Numbered from the stretch's first letter, positions 49,914-58,396 are shown. The stretch is 64,000 bases of DNA from Phytohabitans rumicis (GCF_011764445.1 NZ_BLPG01000001.1:5084001-5148000); one strand, 5' to 3'. Translations and numbers: made by a program. Notes: generated from the sequence alone by a model not told the origin.

Positions 49914-50882
49914 ATGCTGCCTATGGACTTTCGCCGGCCCACCCTCGACGACGTCCCGGCGATCCTCGCCGTGGTGAGCGACCAGCCCGACTTCGGCGCT
50001 GACGACGTGCGGGAGGCGCTGACCGCCCCGTCCTTCGACCCGGCGCGCGACTCCTGGCTGGCGCTCGCTCCCGACGGGACCGTGGTGGGCTGGGCGTACC
50101 TGGACAACCCCAACGGTGGTGACCGGGAGTTCGTCGAGGTGTACACGCATCCGGCCGACGGCGGCGCCGCGCAGCGCCCGCTGCTGGACCTGCTGCTGGC
50201 CCGGGTGGCGGAGCGGGCCGCCGAGGCCGGCCACCCGTCGGTCACCGTCCGCGCCGGGGCGCTGCCGTCCGAGGAGAGCTACATCGGCACGTTGCGCGCC
50301 GCCGGCTTCGAGTTCGTCAAGCGGTACGCCCGGATGAAGCGTTCGCTGGCCGACCTGCCGCCCGCCGAGCCGCTGCCGCCGGGGGTGATGATCCGGCTGG
50401 TCCGGGCGGACGACGACGCCGACATGCGCGAGTTCCACCGGATCCTCGACGCCGCATTTCGGGATATACCGGACTATGCACCACTGACGTACGAGCAGTG
50501 GCGCGACAAGATCGCCGCGCTGCCGAGCGTGGCGTGGGACGAGTGGTTCGTGGCGTCCGTCGACGGCGAGCCGGCCGGCATCCTGCAATCCGCCGACCAG
50601 GCGATCGAGCAGAACGAGGGCTGGGTGAAGTACCTCGGCGTGCTGCGCGCGCACCGCCGCCACGGGGTCGGGGCGGCGCTGCTGGCCAAGGCGTTCGCCG
50701 TGTACGCCGCGAAGGGCCGCGACCGCGCCGGGCTGGGCGTCGACCTGACCAACCCGACCCGGGCCGCGAGCCTCTACACGTCCGTGGGGATGAGCCCGGC
50801 GTACGAGGCGGACATGTACGAGCTGGTGATCGCTCAGGGAGACGCGGTGCGCGTCGGGCGGGCCCGGAGCGCGGCCACGTAG
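49914..50882 (+). CDS. GNAT acetyltransferase with two tandem domains
   Basis: 322 aa. First domain about 5-145 (RRPTLDDVPAILAVV, FVEVYTHPADGG), second about 155-310 (RLVRADDDADMREFHRILDA, then YLGVLRAHRRHGVGAALLAK, the acetyl-CoA loop R/Q-x-x-G-x-G/A, and VDLTNPTRAASLYTSVGM). Two-domain layout as in mycothiol synthase, though it is not MshD by sequence. Substrate unknown. The last 49 bp overlap the convergent cyclotransferase gene. Confidence 0.85.
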   Translation: MLPMDFRRPTLDDVPAILAVVSDQPDFGADDVREALTAPSFDPARDSWLALAPDGTVVGWAYLDNPNGGDREFVEVYTHPADGGAAQRPLLDLLLARVAERAAEAGHPSVTVRAGALPSEESYIGTLRAAGFEFVKRYARMKRSLADLPPAEPLPPGVMIRLVRADDDADMREFHRILDAAFRDIPDYAPLTYEQWRDKIAALPSVAWDEWFVASVDGEPAGILQSADQAIEQNEGWVKYLGVLRAHRRHGVGAALLAKAFAVYAAKGRDRAGLGVDLTNPTRAASLYTSVGMSPAYEADMYELVIAQGDAVRVGRARSAAT

Positions 50883-51289
50883 TCGTCCGGCGCGCCGGCC
50901 TTCTCCGCGGCGTTGGAGATCTCCGACAGGTACCAGGCGGTCGGCATGCCGCCCTCGTAGCCGTCGAAGACGTACACCCAGGCGGTGAGCTCGCCGTCCA
51001 GGGTGACCACCCGGACCGTCAGCTTCCGGTACGTCTCCGCGACGACGCCCTCGACCTCGTCGAGCTGCGCCGCGTCCCAGGGGTGCACGTCGTACAGCGC
51101 GACGAAGACCCGGTCACCTGGTGACTCGACTATCGTCGTGACGGCGCCTTCCCAACCGATCACCCCCTCGCCGGCAAAGGTGAGCCGCCAGCCTTCCAGC
51201 CAGCCGGTGCCCACCATCGGCGAATGCGGACAGTAAGCACGCATCCGAGCGGGGTCGAGGTTAGAGCCATACGCGGCGTAATGACGCAC
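50834..51289 (-). CDS. Gamma-glutamylcyclotransferase-like protein
   Basis: 151 aa. HYAAYGSNLDPARM contains the YGSN substrate loop; MVGTGWLEGWRLTF and LDEVEGVVAETYRKLTV complete the AIG2/GGCT beta-barrel. Such enzymes release 5-oxoproline from gamma-glutamyl amines. Divergent from the flavoprotein gene by 72 bp. Confidence 0.85.
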   Translation of the reverse strand: MRHYAAYGSNLDPARMRAYCPHSPMVGTGWLEGWRLTFAGEGVIGWEGAVTTIVESPGDRVFVALYDVHPWDAAQLDEVEGVVAETYRKLTVRVVTLDGELTAWVYVFDGYEGGMPTAWYLSEISNAAEKAGAPDDYVAALRARPTRTASP

Positions 51290-51361
51290 GGCGATGACGA
51301 TAGCCCGGCGGACCGGTAGGGGAGAATACGACGGAGCGTGTCGGATCCTTCTGGGGGCAAA

Positions 51362-52765
51362 ATGAGTCGCATCGTGATCATCGGCGGAGGCCCGGCGGGG
51401 TACGAGGCGGCACTCGTCGCCGCCCAGCTCGACGCCGAAGTCACCGTGGTCGAGGCGGATGGTGCCGGTGGTGCCTGTGTGCTGTCCGACTGCGTCCCAT
51501 CGAAGACCTTTATTGCCAGCTCAGCCGTGGTGACCGGATACCGGGACACGGAGGAGTTCGGCGTCGACTCGGACGGCCTGGAGGCGGTGACGGTCGACGC
51601 GGCAGCCGTGCACGAACGGGTCAAACGGCTCGCTCTCGCCCAGTCCGGCGACATCCAGGCCAAGCTGATCAAGGCGGGTGTGAACTTCGTCCACGGTCGG
51701 GCGCGTCTCGGCGACGACACGCTCGGTCACACGCACCAGGTGCGGGTGACCACCCATGGCAGTGACTCACCGTATTCGATCGACGCCTCCACCGTGCTGA
51801 TCGCCACCGGCGCCACGCCCCGGGTGCTGCCCGACGCGGTCCCGGACGGCGAGCGGATCCTGACCTGGCGCCAGGTGTACGACCTGCCGGAGCTGCCCGA
51901 CCACCTGATCGTGATCGGGTCCGGCGTCACCGGCGCCGAGTTCGCCAGCGCCTACCTGGCCATGGGGATCAAAGTCACACTGGTCTCCAGCCGCGACCGG
52001 GTCATGCCGCACGAGGACGCCGACGCGGCCGCCGCCATCGAGGAGGTGTTCCGCTCCCGGGGGATGGCGATCCTCGGCAACTCCCGGGCGTCGGCGGTGC
52101 GCCGGGACGGCGACGGCGTACGGGTCGAGCTGGCCGACGGGCGCACGGTCGTCGGCTCGCACGCCCTCATGGCCGTCGGCTCGGTGCCCAACACCGCCGA
52201 CCTGGGCCTCCCGCAGTACGGCGTCGAGGTGGCCAAGGGCGGCTACCTCACCGTCGACCGGGTCTCGCGTACCAACGTGCCGGGCATCTACGCCGCTGGC
52301 GACTGCACCGGCATCCTCCCGCTGGCCAGCGTCGCCGCCATGCAGGGCCGGATCGCCATGTGGCATGCGCTCGGCGAGGCGGTCCAGCCGCTGCGGCTGC
52401 GCACCATCTCCGCCAACGTCTTCACCGACCCGGAGCTGGCCACCGTCGGCGTCTCGCAGAACGAGGTGGACTCCGGCAAGGTCCCGGCCCGTGCCGTGAT
52501 GCTGCCGCTGAACGGAAACGCCCGGGCCAAGATGGACGACCTGCACGACGGCTTCGTCAAGCTCTTCTGCCGGCCCGCGACCGGCACGGTGATCGGCGGC
52601 GTCGTGGTGTCGCCGAAGGCCAGCGAGCTGATCCTGCCGATCACGATGGCCGTGGAAAACCACCTCACCGTGGACCAACTGGCCCACACCATCACGATCT
52701 ACCCATCACTGTCCGGCTCGATCACCGAGGCGGCTCGCCAGCTGATGCTGCACTCTCTGGAATAG
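51362..52765 (+). CDS. lpdA: NAD(P)H quinone dehydrogenase, LpdA-type flavoprotein
   Basis: 467 aa from ATG 51362. FAD site IVIIGGGPAGYEAALVA, NAD site VIGSGVTGAEFASAYL, and IYAAGDCTGILPLASVA; C-terminal dimer domain. Closest in layout to LpdA (Rv3303c) of Mycobacterium tuberculosis, which reduces quinones rather than lipoamide. A C-x4-C pair (Cys39, Cys44 in GGACVLSDCVPSK) is present, but the active-site His of lipoamide dehydrogenase is replaced (IYPSLSGSITEA). Overlaps the convergent DedA gene by 44 bp. Confidence 0.85.
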   Translation: MSRIVIIGGGPAGYEAALVAAQLDAEVTVVEADGAGGACVLSDCVPSKTFIASSAVVTGYRDTEEFGVDSDGLEAVTVDAAAVHERVKRLALAQSGDIQAKLIKAGVNFVHGRARLGDDTLGHTHQVRVTTHGSDSPYSIDASTVLIATGATPRVLPDAVPDGERILTWRQVYDLPELPDHLIVIGSGVTGAEFASAYLAMGIKVTLVSSRDRVMPHEDADAAAAIEEVFRSRGMAILGNSRASAVRRDGDGVRVELADGRTVVGSHALMAVGSVPNTADLGLPQYGVEVAKGGYLTVDRVSRTNVPGIYAAGDCTGILPLASVAAMQGRIAMWHALGEAVQPLRLRTISANVFTDPELATVGVSQNEVDSGKVPARAVMLPLNGNARAKMDDLHDGFVKLFCRPATGTVIGGVVVSPKASELILPITMAVENHLTVDQLAHTITIYPSLSGSITEAARQLMLHSLE

Positions 52766-53348
52766 GGATGGTCGGCCCTTTTAGGGCGAGTGCCCAGCCG
52801 GCTGCGGCGAAGATCACGGCGGCGAGCGCGGCCACGGCCACCAGCCGCCAGGCCGACTCGGTCAGGGCCGCCCCGCCGAGGTGGCCGACCAATCCGCCGT
52901 ACGAGGCCCAGCCCAATGCCGCTGCGGCCTCGTACGACAGGAAGAGGCGGGCCGGGTAGCGCACCCGCCCGGCCTGGAAGCAGGCGGCCATCCGTCCACC
53001 GGGGACAAACCGGCACATCAGGATCACCATCGGACCGGGCCGTCGCAGCCCGCGGGTGAACCGGGCAGCCGCCTGGCGGGCCCGCCCCCGCGCCGGGTGG
53101 GGCAGCTCAGGGCGCGGCCGGGTGGATCGTCCGAGCAGGTAGCAGACCAGGTCGCCGGTGAACACGCCGAGCGCCCCCACCATGATCGTCACCGGGAGGC
53201 TGAGGTCCCCGTACACGGTCAGCGCGCCACCGGTGATCATGACGGCTTGGGTGGGGACGACCGGCACGAAGGCGTCCATGGCAAGCAGGGACATCAGCAC
53301 GAGGTACGCGGTGAGGGGCGACGCGACGCTTGCGAGCAGGTCGGTCAC
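52722..53348 (-). CDS. DedA/SNARE-associated family membrane protein
   Basis: 208 aa. Membrane segments with the DedA features MDAFVPVVPTQAVMITGGAL, GDLVCYLLGRS, and FVPGGRMAACFQAGRVRYP (the amphipathic F-x-P-G-x-R motif), then two C-terminal helices. Bacterial DedA proteins are linked to lipid carrier flipping and proton-motive-force homeostasis. Confidence 0.85.
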   Translation of the reverse strand: MTDLLASVASPLTAYLVLMSLLAMDAFVPVVPTQAVMITGGALTVYGDLSLPVTIMVGALGVFTGDLVCYLLGRSTRPRPELPHPARGRARQAAARFTRGLRRPGPMVILMCRFVPGGRMAACFQAGRVRYPARLFLSYEAAAALGWASYGGLVGHLGGAALTESAWRLVAVAALAAVIFAAAGWALALKGPTIPIPESAASAGEPPR

Positions 53349-53521
53349 TGGAAACCCCCATTCCCCGCGTCAGGATAGTTTCCGACACCGTGGGCGAGGG
53401 CGCTATTTCCTCTCAGCGATCTCTCAGCTCGTCTTTCGCGGCGCCTTCGCCGGCAGGCGTACCGTTGCTGGTGAGCGCAGGATCGCCGCCGGGTCCCCCG
53501 TTCTCGGCGTGCGCCGCGCTC

Positions 53522-53556
53522 GTGGACCGGCGGCAGGTCCCGTGCCGCCGGTCCAC
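53522..53556. promoter_or_regulatory. 14-bp inverted repeat upstream of the ATP-grasp operon
   Basis: GTGGACCGGCGGCA-GGTCCCG-TGCCGCCGGTCCAC, without mismatch, 50 bp before the ATG of the next gene and 174 bp from the divergent dedA start. Either a leader hairpin or a large operator; no T-run follows. The rest of 53349-53606 shows no gene. Confidence 0.5.
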
Positions 53557-53606
53557 CATGTAGATCGCGTTACCGGCGCGCAACGAGATCGGCGTAGCGT
53601 CAGGCC

Positions 53607-55196
53607 ATGGCGGACTTGTTCGAGGATTACCGCCTCGGCCCGGGATGGGACGAGATGTTCGGCGAGCCGAGCATGCCCCGCCCCACGTACGAGGCGTTGC
53701 ATGCCACCCTTCAGCCTCTGTCCAGTGCTGAGCTGGGCATCCGCGCGGAGGTGCTGGCGCGGGCGTTCCTCGACCAGGGCATCACGTTCGCGCTCAAGGG
53801 TGTCGAGCGGCCCTTTCCGCTCGACATCGTGCCGCGCATCATCGCCGCCGACGAGTGGCGGGTGGTCGAGGCCGGCGTAGGGCAGCGGGTCAAGGCCCTG
53901 GAGGCGTTCCTCGACGACGTGTACGGGGCCGGCCAGGTGCTCGCCGACGGCGTCGTACCCCGGCGCATCGTCGTCACCAGCGCGCACTTTCACCGCGAGG
54001 CCGCCGGGATCAATCCCCACAACGGGGTACGGATCCACGTGGCGGGCGTCGACCTGATCCGCGACGAGCAGGGCACGTTTCGGGTGCTCGAAGACAACGT
54101 CCGGGTCCCCTCCGGGGTCAGCTACGTGATGGAAAACCGGCGGGCCATGGCGCACGTGCTGCCCGAGGTGTTCGCCGCCACCCGGATCCAGCCGGTCGAG
54201 TCGTACCCCGGGCAGCTGTTGCGGGCGCTGCGCGCCGCGGCGCCGGTCGGGATCAGCGAGCCCACGGTGGTGGTCCTTACCCCCGGCGTACACAACTCCG
54301 CCTATTTCGAGCACGCCCTGCTGGCCCGTGAGATGGGCGTCGAGCTGGTGGAGGGGCGCGACCTGGTCTGCGTGGGCAACGAGGTGGCGATGCGGACCAC
54401 CGCGGGCGAGCAGCGGGTCGACGTCATCTACCGGCGGGTCGACGACGAGTTCCTCGACCCGGTGCACTTCCGGGCCGACTCGGTGCTCGGCTGCGCAGGG
54501 CTGATCAACGCCGCCCGCGCCGGCCGGGTCACCATCGCGAACGCGGTCGGCAACGGGGTCGCCGACGACAAGCTGCTCTACACGTACGTGCCAGACCTGA
54601 TCCGGTACTACCTGAACGAGGAGCCGATCCTGCCCAACGTGGAGACCTACCGCCTCGACGAGGACCCGGACGTGCTGGCCCACGTGCTCGACCGCCTGGA
54701 CGAGCTGGTGCTCAAGCCGGTCGACGGCTCGGGCGGCGCCGGCATCGTCATCGGCTCCCAGGCCACCGACGAGCAGTTGGCGGCCGTACGCGAGCGGATC
54801 GAGGTCGACCCGCGCGGGTGGATCGCGCAGCGCGAGGTGGCGCTGTCGATGGTGCCGACGCTGGTGGGCAACCGGCTGCGCGCCCGGCACGTCGACCTGC
54901 GCCCGTTCGCGGTGAACGACGGCGAGAAGGTGTGGGTGCTGCCGGGCGGGCTGACCCGGGTGGCGCTGCCGGAGGGGGCGCTGGTCGTCAACTCCAGCCA
55001 GGGTGGCGGCTCCAAGGACACCTGGGTGCTGACCGAGTCGGCCACGCTGGCGGACGAACCCTCGGCGGTGGATCCGCCCATCGTGGTCGTGCCGAGCCCG
55101 CACAGCCCCGATCCGGGCCCGGCGGGTGGCCCGGTGGCGGTGCAGCAGCAACAACAGCAGCAGTCGGCCCGTTCGTCTGGAGCGCCCCCATGCTGA
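53607..55196 (+). CDS. Circularly permuted ATP-grasp protein (DUF404/DUF407)
   Basis: 529 aa. Motifs ITFALKGVERPFPLDIVPRI, VRVPSGVSYVMENRRAM, TPGVHNSAYFEHALLAREMG, DELVLKPVDGSGGAGIVIG and GGLTRVALPEGALVVNSSQG are diagnostic of the type 2 permuted ATP-grasp family, likely a peptide- or amide-bond ligase. The C-terminus is a Pro/Gln tail (QQQQQQQ). First of a three-gene operon with alpha-E and transglutaminase-like proteins, widely conserved as a set and thought to act on a peptide substrate of unknown identity. Confidence 0.92.
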   Translation: MADLFEDYRLGPGWDEMFGEPSMPRPTYEALHATLQPLSSAELGIRAEVLARAFLDQGITFALKGVERPFPLDIVPRIIAADEWRVVEAGVGQRVKALEAFLDDVYGAGQVLADGVVPRRIVVTSAHFHREAAGINPHNGVRIHVAGVDLIRDEQGTFRVLEDNVRVPSGVSYVMENRRAMAHVLPEVFAATRIQPVESYPGQLLRALRAAAPVGISEPTVVVLTPGVHNSAYFEHALLAREMGVELVEGRDLVCVGNEVAMRTTAGEQRVDVIYRRVDDEFLDPVHFRADSVLGCAGLINAARAGRVTIANAVGNGVADDKLLYTYVPDLIRYYLNEEPILPNVETYRLDEDPDVLAHVLDRLDELVLKPVDGSGGAGIVIGSQATDEQLAAVRERIEVDPRGWIAQREVALSMVPTLVGNRLRARHVDLRPFAVNDGEKVWVLPGGLTRVALPEGALVVNSSQGGGSKDTWVLTESATLADEPSAVDPPIVVVPSPHSPDPGPAGGPVAVQQQQQQQSARSSGAPPC

Positions 55197-56128
55197 GCCG
55201 GATCGCGGAGTCCCTCTACTGGATCGGGCGGTACGTCGAGCGCGCCGAGGACACCGCGCGCATCCTCGACGTACACCTGCACCGGATGCTCGCGGACCCC
55301 TGGGTCGACGAGGAGACCGCGTGCCGGTCGCTGCTCGGCGTGATGGGCGTGTCCCCGATCGAGCAACCGGTGTCCGCGGCCCGGGTGGTGGGGCTGCTCG
55401 GCCTGGACGAGCACAACCCCAGCTCGGTGGTGGGCGCGCTGGCGGCCGCCCGGGAAAACGCCCGCGGCGCCCGCGAGACCGTCTCGTCGGAGATGTGGGA
55501 GACGCTCAACGCGACCTGGCACGGCCTGCCCGACGCCCGGCGGCGGGTCGAGCAGCAGGGCGTGCACGCGTTCTTCCGGTGGGTACGGGAACGCTGCTCG
55601 GTGCTCGCCGGGCTGACCGACGCCACGATGAGCCGCGACGAGGGCTGGCTCTTCCTGGTGCTCGGGCGCAGCGTCGAGCGGGTCGACATGACCGCCCGGC
55701 TGCTGTCCACCCACGTACGCGCCGGCGGCAGCATCCCGTCCTGGCTGACCCTGCTGCGCTCGTGCGGCGCCTGGGAGACGTACCTGCGGACGTACCGGGG
55801 GTCGCTGGACGACCGGCACGCGGCCGAGTTCCTGCTGCTGGACCGGCTCTTCCCGCGCTCGGTCTTCGCGGCGCTGTCGACCGCGGAGTCGTGCCTGGCC
55901 GAGCTGGAGCCCGACCCCAGCCGCGCGGGCGTCGCCACCGACGCGCAGCGGATCGTCGGCCGGTCCCGCACCAACCTGGAGTTTCGCGGCGCCGACGAGC
56001 TGATGGCCGACCTGGGTACCGTGCTCGCCGGGCTGGAGCGCACCTGCTCGCAGGTGAACGACGCGGTGTCCCGCCGGTACTTCCGCCAGACGTCAGCGGT
56101 GCTGTGGCTCTCCGAGGCGGTGGCCTGA
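55190..56128 (+). CDS. Alpha-E domain protein (DUF403)
   Basis: 312 aa, all helical. MLSRIAESLYWIGRYVERAE, then DTARILDVHLHRML is the standard start; DEGWLFLVLGRSVERVDMTA and FLLLDRLFPRSVFAALSTAE are conserved. Start overlaps the ATP-grasp gene by 7 bp. Partner of the permuted ATP-grasp protein; molecular role not settled. Confidence 0.92.
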   Translation: MLSRIAESLYWIGRYVERAEDTARILDVHLHRMLADPWVDEETACRSLLGVMGVSPIEQPVSAARVVGLLGLDEHNPSSVVGALAAARENARGARETVSSEMWETLNATWHGLPDARRRVEQQGVHAFFRWVRERCSVLAGLTDATMSRDEGWLFLVLGRSVERVDMTARLLSTHVRAGGSIPSWLTLLRSCGAWETYLRTYRGSLDDRHAAEFLLLDRLFPRSVFAALSTAESCLAELEPDPSRAGVATDAQRIVGRSRTNLEFRGADELMADLGTVLAGLERTCSQVNDAVSRRYFRQTSAVLWLSEAVA

Positions 56129-56129
56129 C

Positions 56130-56993
56130 GTGAGTCCTTCCAGTTGGCGGCTGCGGTTGCAGCACAAGACCGGGTTCACGTACGCGGGCAAGGTTGGCGC
56201 GTCGTACAACGAGGCCCGGATGTCGCCGCGCAACGAGGCCCGGCAGGCCGTGCTCGACGCGCGGGTGGAGGTGTGGCCGCCGGCGCGCACCTACCGGTAC
56301 GAGGACTACTGGGGCACGATCGTCACCGCGTTCGACGTGCAAGCCACGCACGAGGCGCTGCAGGTCACCGCGACCGCGACGGTGGAGACCCTGCCGCCCG
56401 GCGACCTGCTCGGCGCGGACGGCGGCGCGGACTGGGCCGCGCTGGCGGTGCCGGAGAACATCGACCGCTGGCACGAGCTGCTGCTGCCGACCCCGCGTAC
56501 CGCCCTGGACGAGGAGCTGACCGAGCTGTCCGAGCGGCTGCGCGGCGAGCACCCGACCCCGCACGCCGCCGCGCTGGCCACCTGCACGCTGGTCCGCGAG
56601 GAGGTCGAGTACCAGGCCGGTGCGACCGGGGTGCAGACGGACGCCGTACAGGCGTGGCGGCAGCGCAAGGGCGTCTGCCAGGACATCAGCCACCTCACGG
56701 TCGGCCTGCTGCGGGCGATGGGCACGCCCGCCCGGTACGTCTCGGGTTACCTGCATCCGTCGCCGGCCGCCGGGATCGGCGAGGCCGTCGTCGGGCAGAG
56801 CCACGCCTGGGTGGAGTGGTGGGTCGGCCGGTGGACGGCCTTCGACCCCACCAACGGCATCCCGGTGGGGGAGCGGCACGTCGTGGTCGGGCGCGGCCGC
56901 GAGTACGGCGACGTGCCGCCGCTCAAGGGCGTGTACTCCGGCCCGAAGAACAGTGGGCAGGGCGTAGAAGTCACTGTGACGCGGCTGCGGTAG
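56130..56993 (+). CDS. Transglutaminase-like cysteine protease
   Basis: 287 aa from GTG 56130. N-terminal bacterial transglutaminase-like domain (RLQHKTGFTYAGKVGASYNE), then the catalytic triad: Cys in QRKGVCQDISHL, His in QSHAWVEWW and Asp in FDPTNG. Third gene of the ATP-grasp/alpha-E operon (1-bp gap); presumably cleaves or cross-links the peptide handled by the ligase. Confidence 0.92.
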   Translation: MSPSSWRLRLQHKTGFTYAGKVGASYNEARMSPRNEARQAVLDARVEVWPPARTYRYEDYWGTIVTAFDVQATHEALQVTATATVETLPPGDLLGADGGADWAALAVPENIDRWHELLLPTPRTALDEELTELSERLRGEHPTPHAAALATCTLVREEVEYQAGATGVQTDAVQAWRQRKGVCQDISHLTVGLLRAMGTPARYVSGYLHPSPAAGIGEAVVGQSHAWVEWWVGRWTAFDPTNGIPVGERHVVVGRGREYGDVPPLKGVYSGPKNSGQGVEVTVTRLR

Positions 56994-57003
56994 CGGCTAT
57001 CCT
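56975..57003 (+). promoter_or_regulatory. Promoter of the threonine leader
   Basis: TGTGAC (56975-56980) and TATCCT (56998-57003) are separated by 17 bp, close to the actinobacterial housekeeping consensus. Transcription would begin near 57010, two bases before the leader ATG, giving a leaderless leader-peptide mRNA. Confidence 0.6.
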
Positions 57004-57011
57004 CTGTCGTT

Positions 57012-57065
57012 ATGCGAAGCGCGCTTGTCACTACGACGCCGGGAAGTCCCGGCATGCCTTCGTGA
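57012..57065 (+). CDS. Leader peptide with three consecutive Thr codons (candidate attenuator)
   Basis: 17 codons: MRSALVTTTPGSPGMPS. ACT ACG ACG (57030-57038) are followed at once by a CCGGGA-AG-TCCCGG stem (57039-57052), and a strong hairpin comes 15 bp after the TGA. The downstream gene is a threonyl-tRNA synthetase paralogue, so ribosome stalling at uncharged Thr-tRNA is the obvious mechanism. Too short for ordinary gene finders. No Shine-Dalgarno, but the promoter would place the ATG at the 5' end. Confidence 0.65.
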   Translation: MRSALVTTTPGSPGMPS

Positions 57066-57080
57066 TGCGCTGATCCGACA

Positions 57081-57106
57081 GGCCCCGGGCGACTCCGCCC
57101 GGGGCC
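57081..57106 (+). terminator. Attenuator hairpin before the ThrRS paralogue
   Basis: GGCCCCGGGC-GACTCC-GCCCGGGGCC, a perfect 10-bp stem followed by TTCGTGTGTCT. The CCGGG in its left arm can instead pair with CCCGG at 57048-57052 in the leader coding region, giving a possible antiterminator when the ribosome waits at the Thr codons. Confidence 0.65.
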
Positions 57107-57149
57107 TTCGTGTGTCTCCGGGTGGGTTGCCCCTCAAAAGGAGACGACG

Positions 57150-58337
57150 ATGATTGACCATCGCAAGCTCGGCCGCGAGCTCGACCTCTTCCACTCCGAC
57201 CCGCTCGCCGGTGCCGGTCTGCCGATCTGGCTGCCGGCCGGGGCGGCCGCCCGGCACGCCGTCGAGGAGTACGTCCGCGAGCTGGAGCGGCGGGCCGGGT
57301 ATCAGCACGTGTACTCGCCGCCGCTGGCCAAACGCCAGCTCTTCGAGCTGTCCGGCCATCTGCCGCACTTCGCCGACGACATGTTTCCGATCATGCGGGT
57401 GTCGGCGGACGACGAGTTCGCGCTGCGGCCCGCGCTCTGTCCGTACCACGCCTTGGTTTTCCGATCCCGGGGACGGTCCTATCGCGACCTTCCACTTCGG
57501 ATCGCGGAGCTCGGCGGCATGTACCGCGCCGAGCGTTCGGGCGTACTCGGCGGGCTGAGCCGGGTGCGGTCCATCTGGCTCAACGACGCGCACAACTTCT
57601 GCGCCCTCGACCAGGCTGGTGAGGAGATCGCCGCGATCCTGGAGATGATCCGGCGGGCGCACGCGGCGCTGGGCGTACGGCCGGCTGGCTTCCGCCTGTC
57701 ACTGCGCGGCACCGGTGGCAAGTACGTCGACAACCCGCCGATGTGGGACCGCGCCGAGGCGGTGCTGCGCGATGTGCTCCGCGCGCAAGGAGTTTCCTAT
57801 GTGGAGGCTGCGGACGAGGCGGCCTTCTACGGGCCGAAGATCGACGTACAGGTGGTCGACGCGGCCGGCCGCGAAATGACCCTCTCCACCGTGCAACTCG
57901 ACTTCCACCAACCCGAGCGGTTCGATCTGTCCTATGTGGATAGCGGTGGTATGCGCCGCCGGCCGGTCATCGTGCACCGCAGCATCGTGGGCAGCATGGA
58001 ACGCCTCTTCGCGTACCTCATCGAGGTGCACGAGGGCGCCTTTCCGATGTGGTACGCCCCGGTGCAGCTGGAGATCCTGCCGGTCGGCGACGTCGCCGTG
58101 GACGGGTTCTTCCGGGCCGCCGTCGAGGCGGGGCTCCGCGCGCAGGTCGCCGCCGAGGGCTCCCTGGGATCCCGGGTACGCGACGCGGCCCACCGCCGGG
58201 TGCCGTACGCCGCCGTCATCGGGGCGCGCGAGGCGGCCGACGGCCGGGTGTCGCTGCGGCTGCGGGATGGGCGGGCGCTGGATGCGATGCCAGCGCCGGA
58301 GGCGCTGGAGTTGCTCGTGTCGGACGCGCGGCCTTAG
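57150..58337 (+). CDS. Truncated threonyl-tRNA synthetase paralogue (catalytic plus anticodon domains)
   Basis: 395 aa, against about 640-700 for full ThrRS: the N-terminal TGS and editing domains are missing. Class II core is intact: WLPAGAAARHAVEEYVRELE, LSGHLPHFADDMFP, zinc Cys in LRPALCPYHALVF, motif 2 MYRAERSGVLGGLSRVRS, zinc His in WLNDAHNFC, and third zinc His plus motif 3 in VIVHRSIVGSMERLFAY, then the anticodon domain from about 305. AAAAGGAG precedes ATG 57150. Likely charges tRNA-Thr without proofreading; a drug-resistant or starvation-induced second copy is the leading idea. Confidence 0.85.
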   Translation: MIDHRKLGRELDLFHSDPLAGAGLPIWLPAGAAARHAVEEYVRELERRAGYQHVYSPPLAKRQLFELSGHLPHFADDMFPIMRVSADDEFALRPALCPYHALVFRSRGRSYRDLPLRIAELGGMYRAERSGVLGGLSRVRSIWLNDAHNFCALDQAGEEIAAILEMIRRAHAALGVRPAGFRLSLRGTGGKYVDNPPMWDRAEAVLRDVLRAQGVSYVEAADEAAFYGPKIDVQVVDAAGREMTLSTVQLDFHQPERFDLSYVDSGGMRRRPVIVHRSIVGSMERLFAYLIEVHEGAFPMWYAPVQLEILPVGDVAVDGFFRAAVEAGLRAQVAAEGSLGSRVRDAAHRRVPYAAVIGAREAADGRVSLRLRDGRALDAMPAPEALELLVSDARP

Positions 58338-58393
58338 TGCAAGGAAGGGCCCCTTGTTATCGCTTTTTGCATAACAAGGGGCCCTTCCTTGCA
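58338..58393. terminator. GCAAGGAAGGG palindromic element between convergent genes, bidirectional terminator
   Basis: 23-bp perfect arms (TGCAAGGAAGGGCCCCTTGT, TAT) around CGCTTTTTGC; starts on the base after the ThrRS-like stop and ends 3 bp before the stop of the convergent permease gene. Same 56 bases as the copy at 39462-39517. Confidence 0.8.
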
Positions 58394-58396
58394 AGA

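Noticed and set aside
56994-57149. T-box riboswitch before the ThrRS-like gene
   Set aside because: No T-box bulge sequence (UGGN) or specifier loop could be made out; the Thr-codon leader peptide with competing stems explains the region better.
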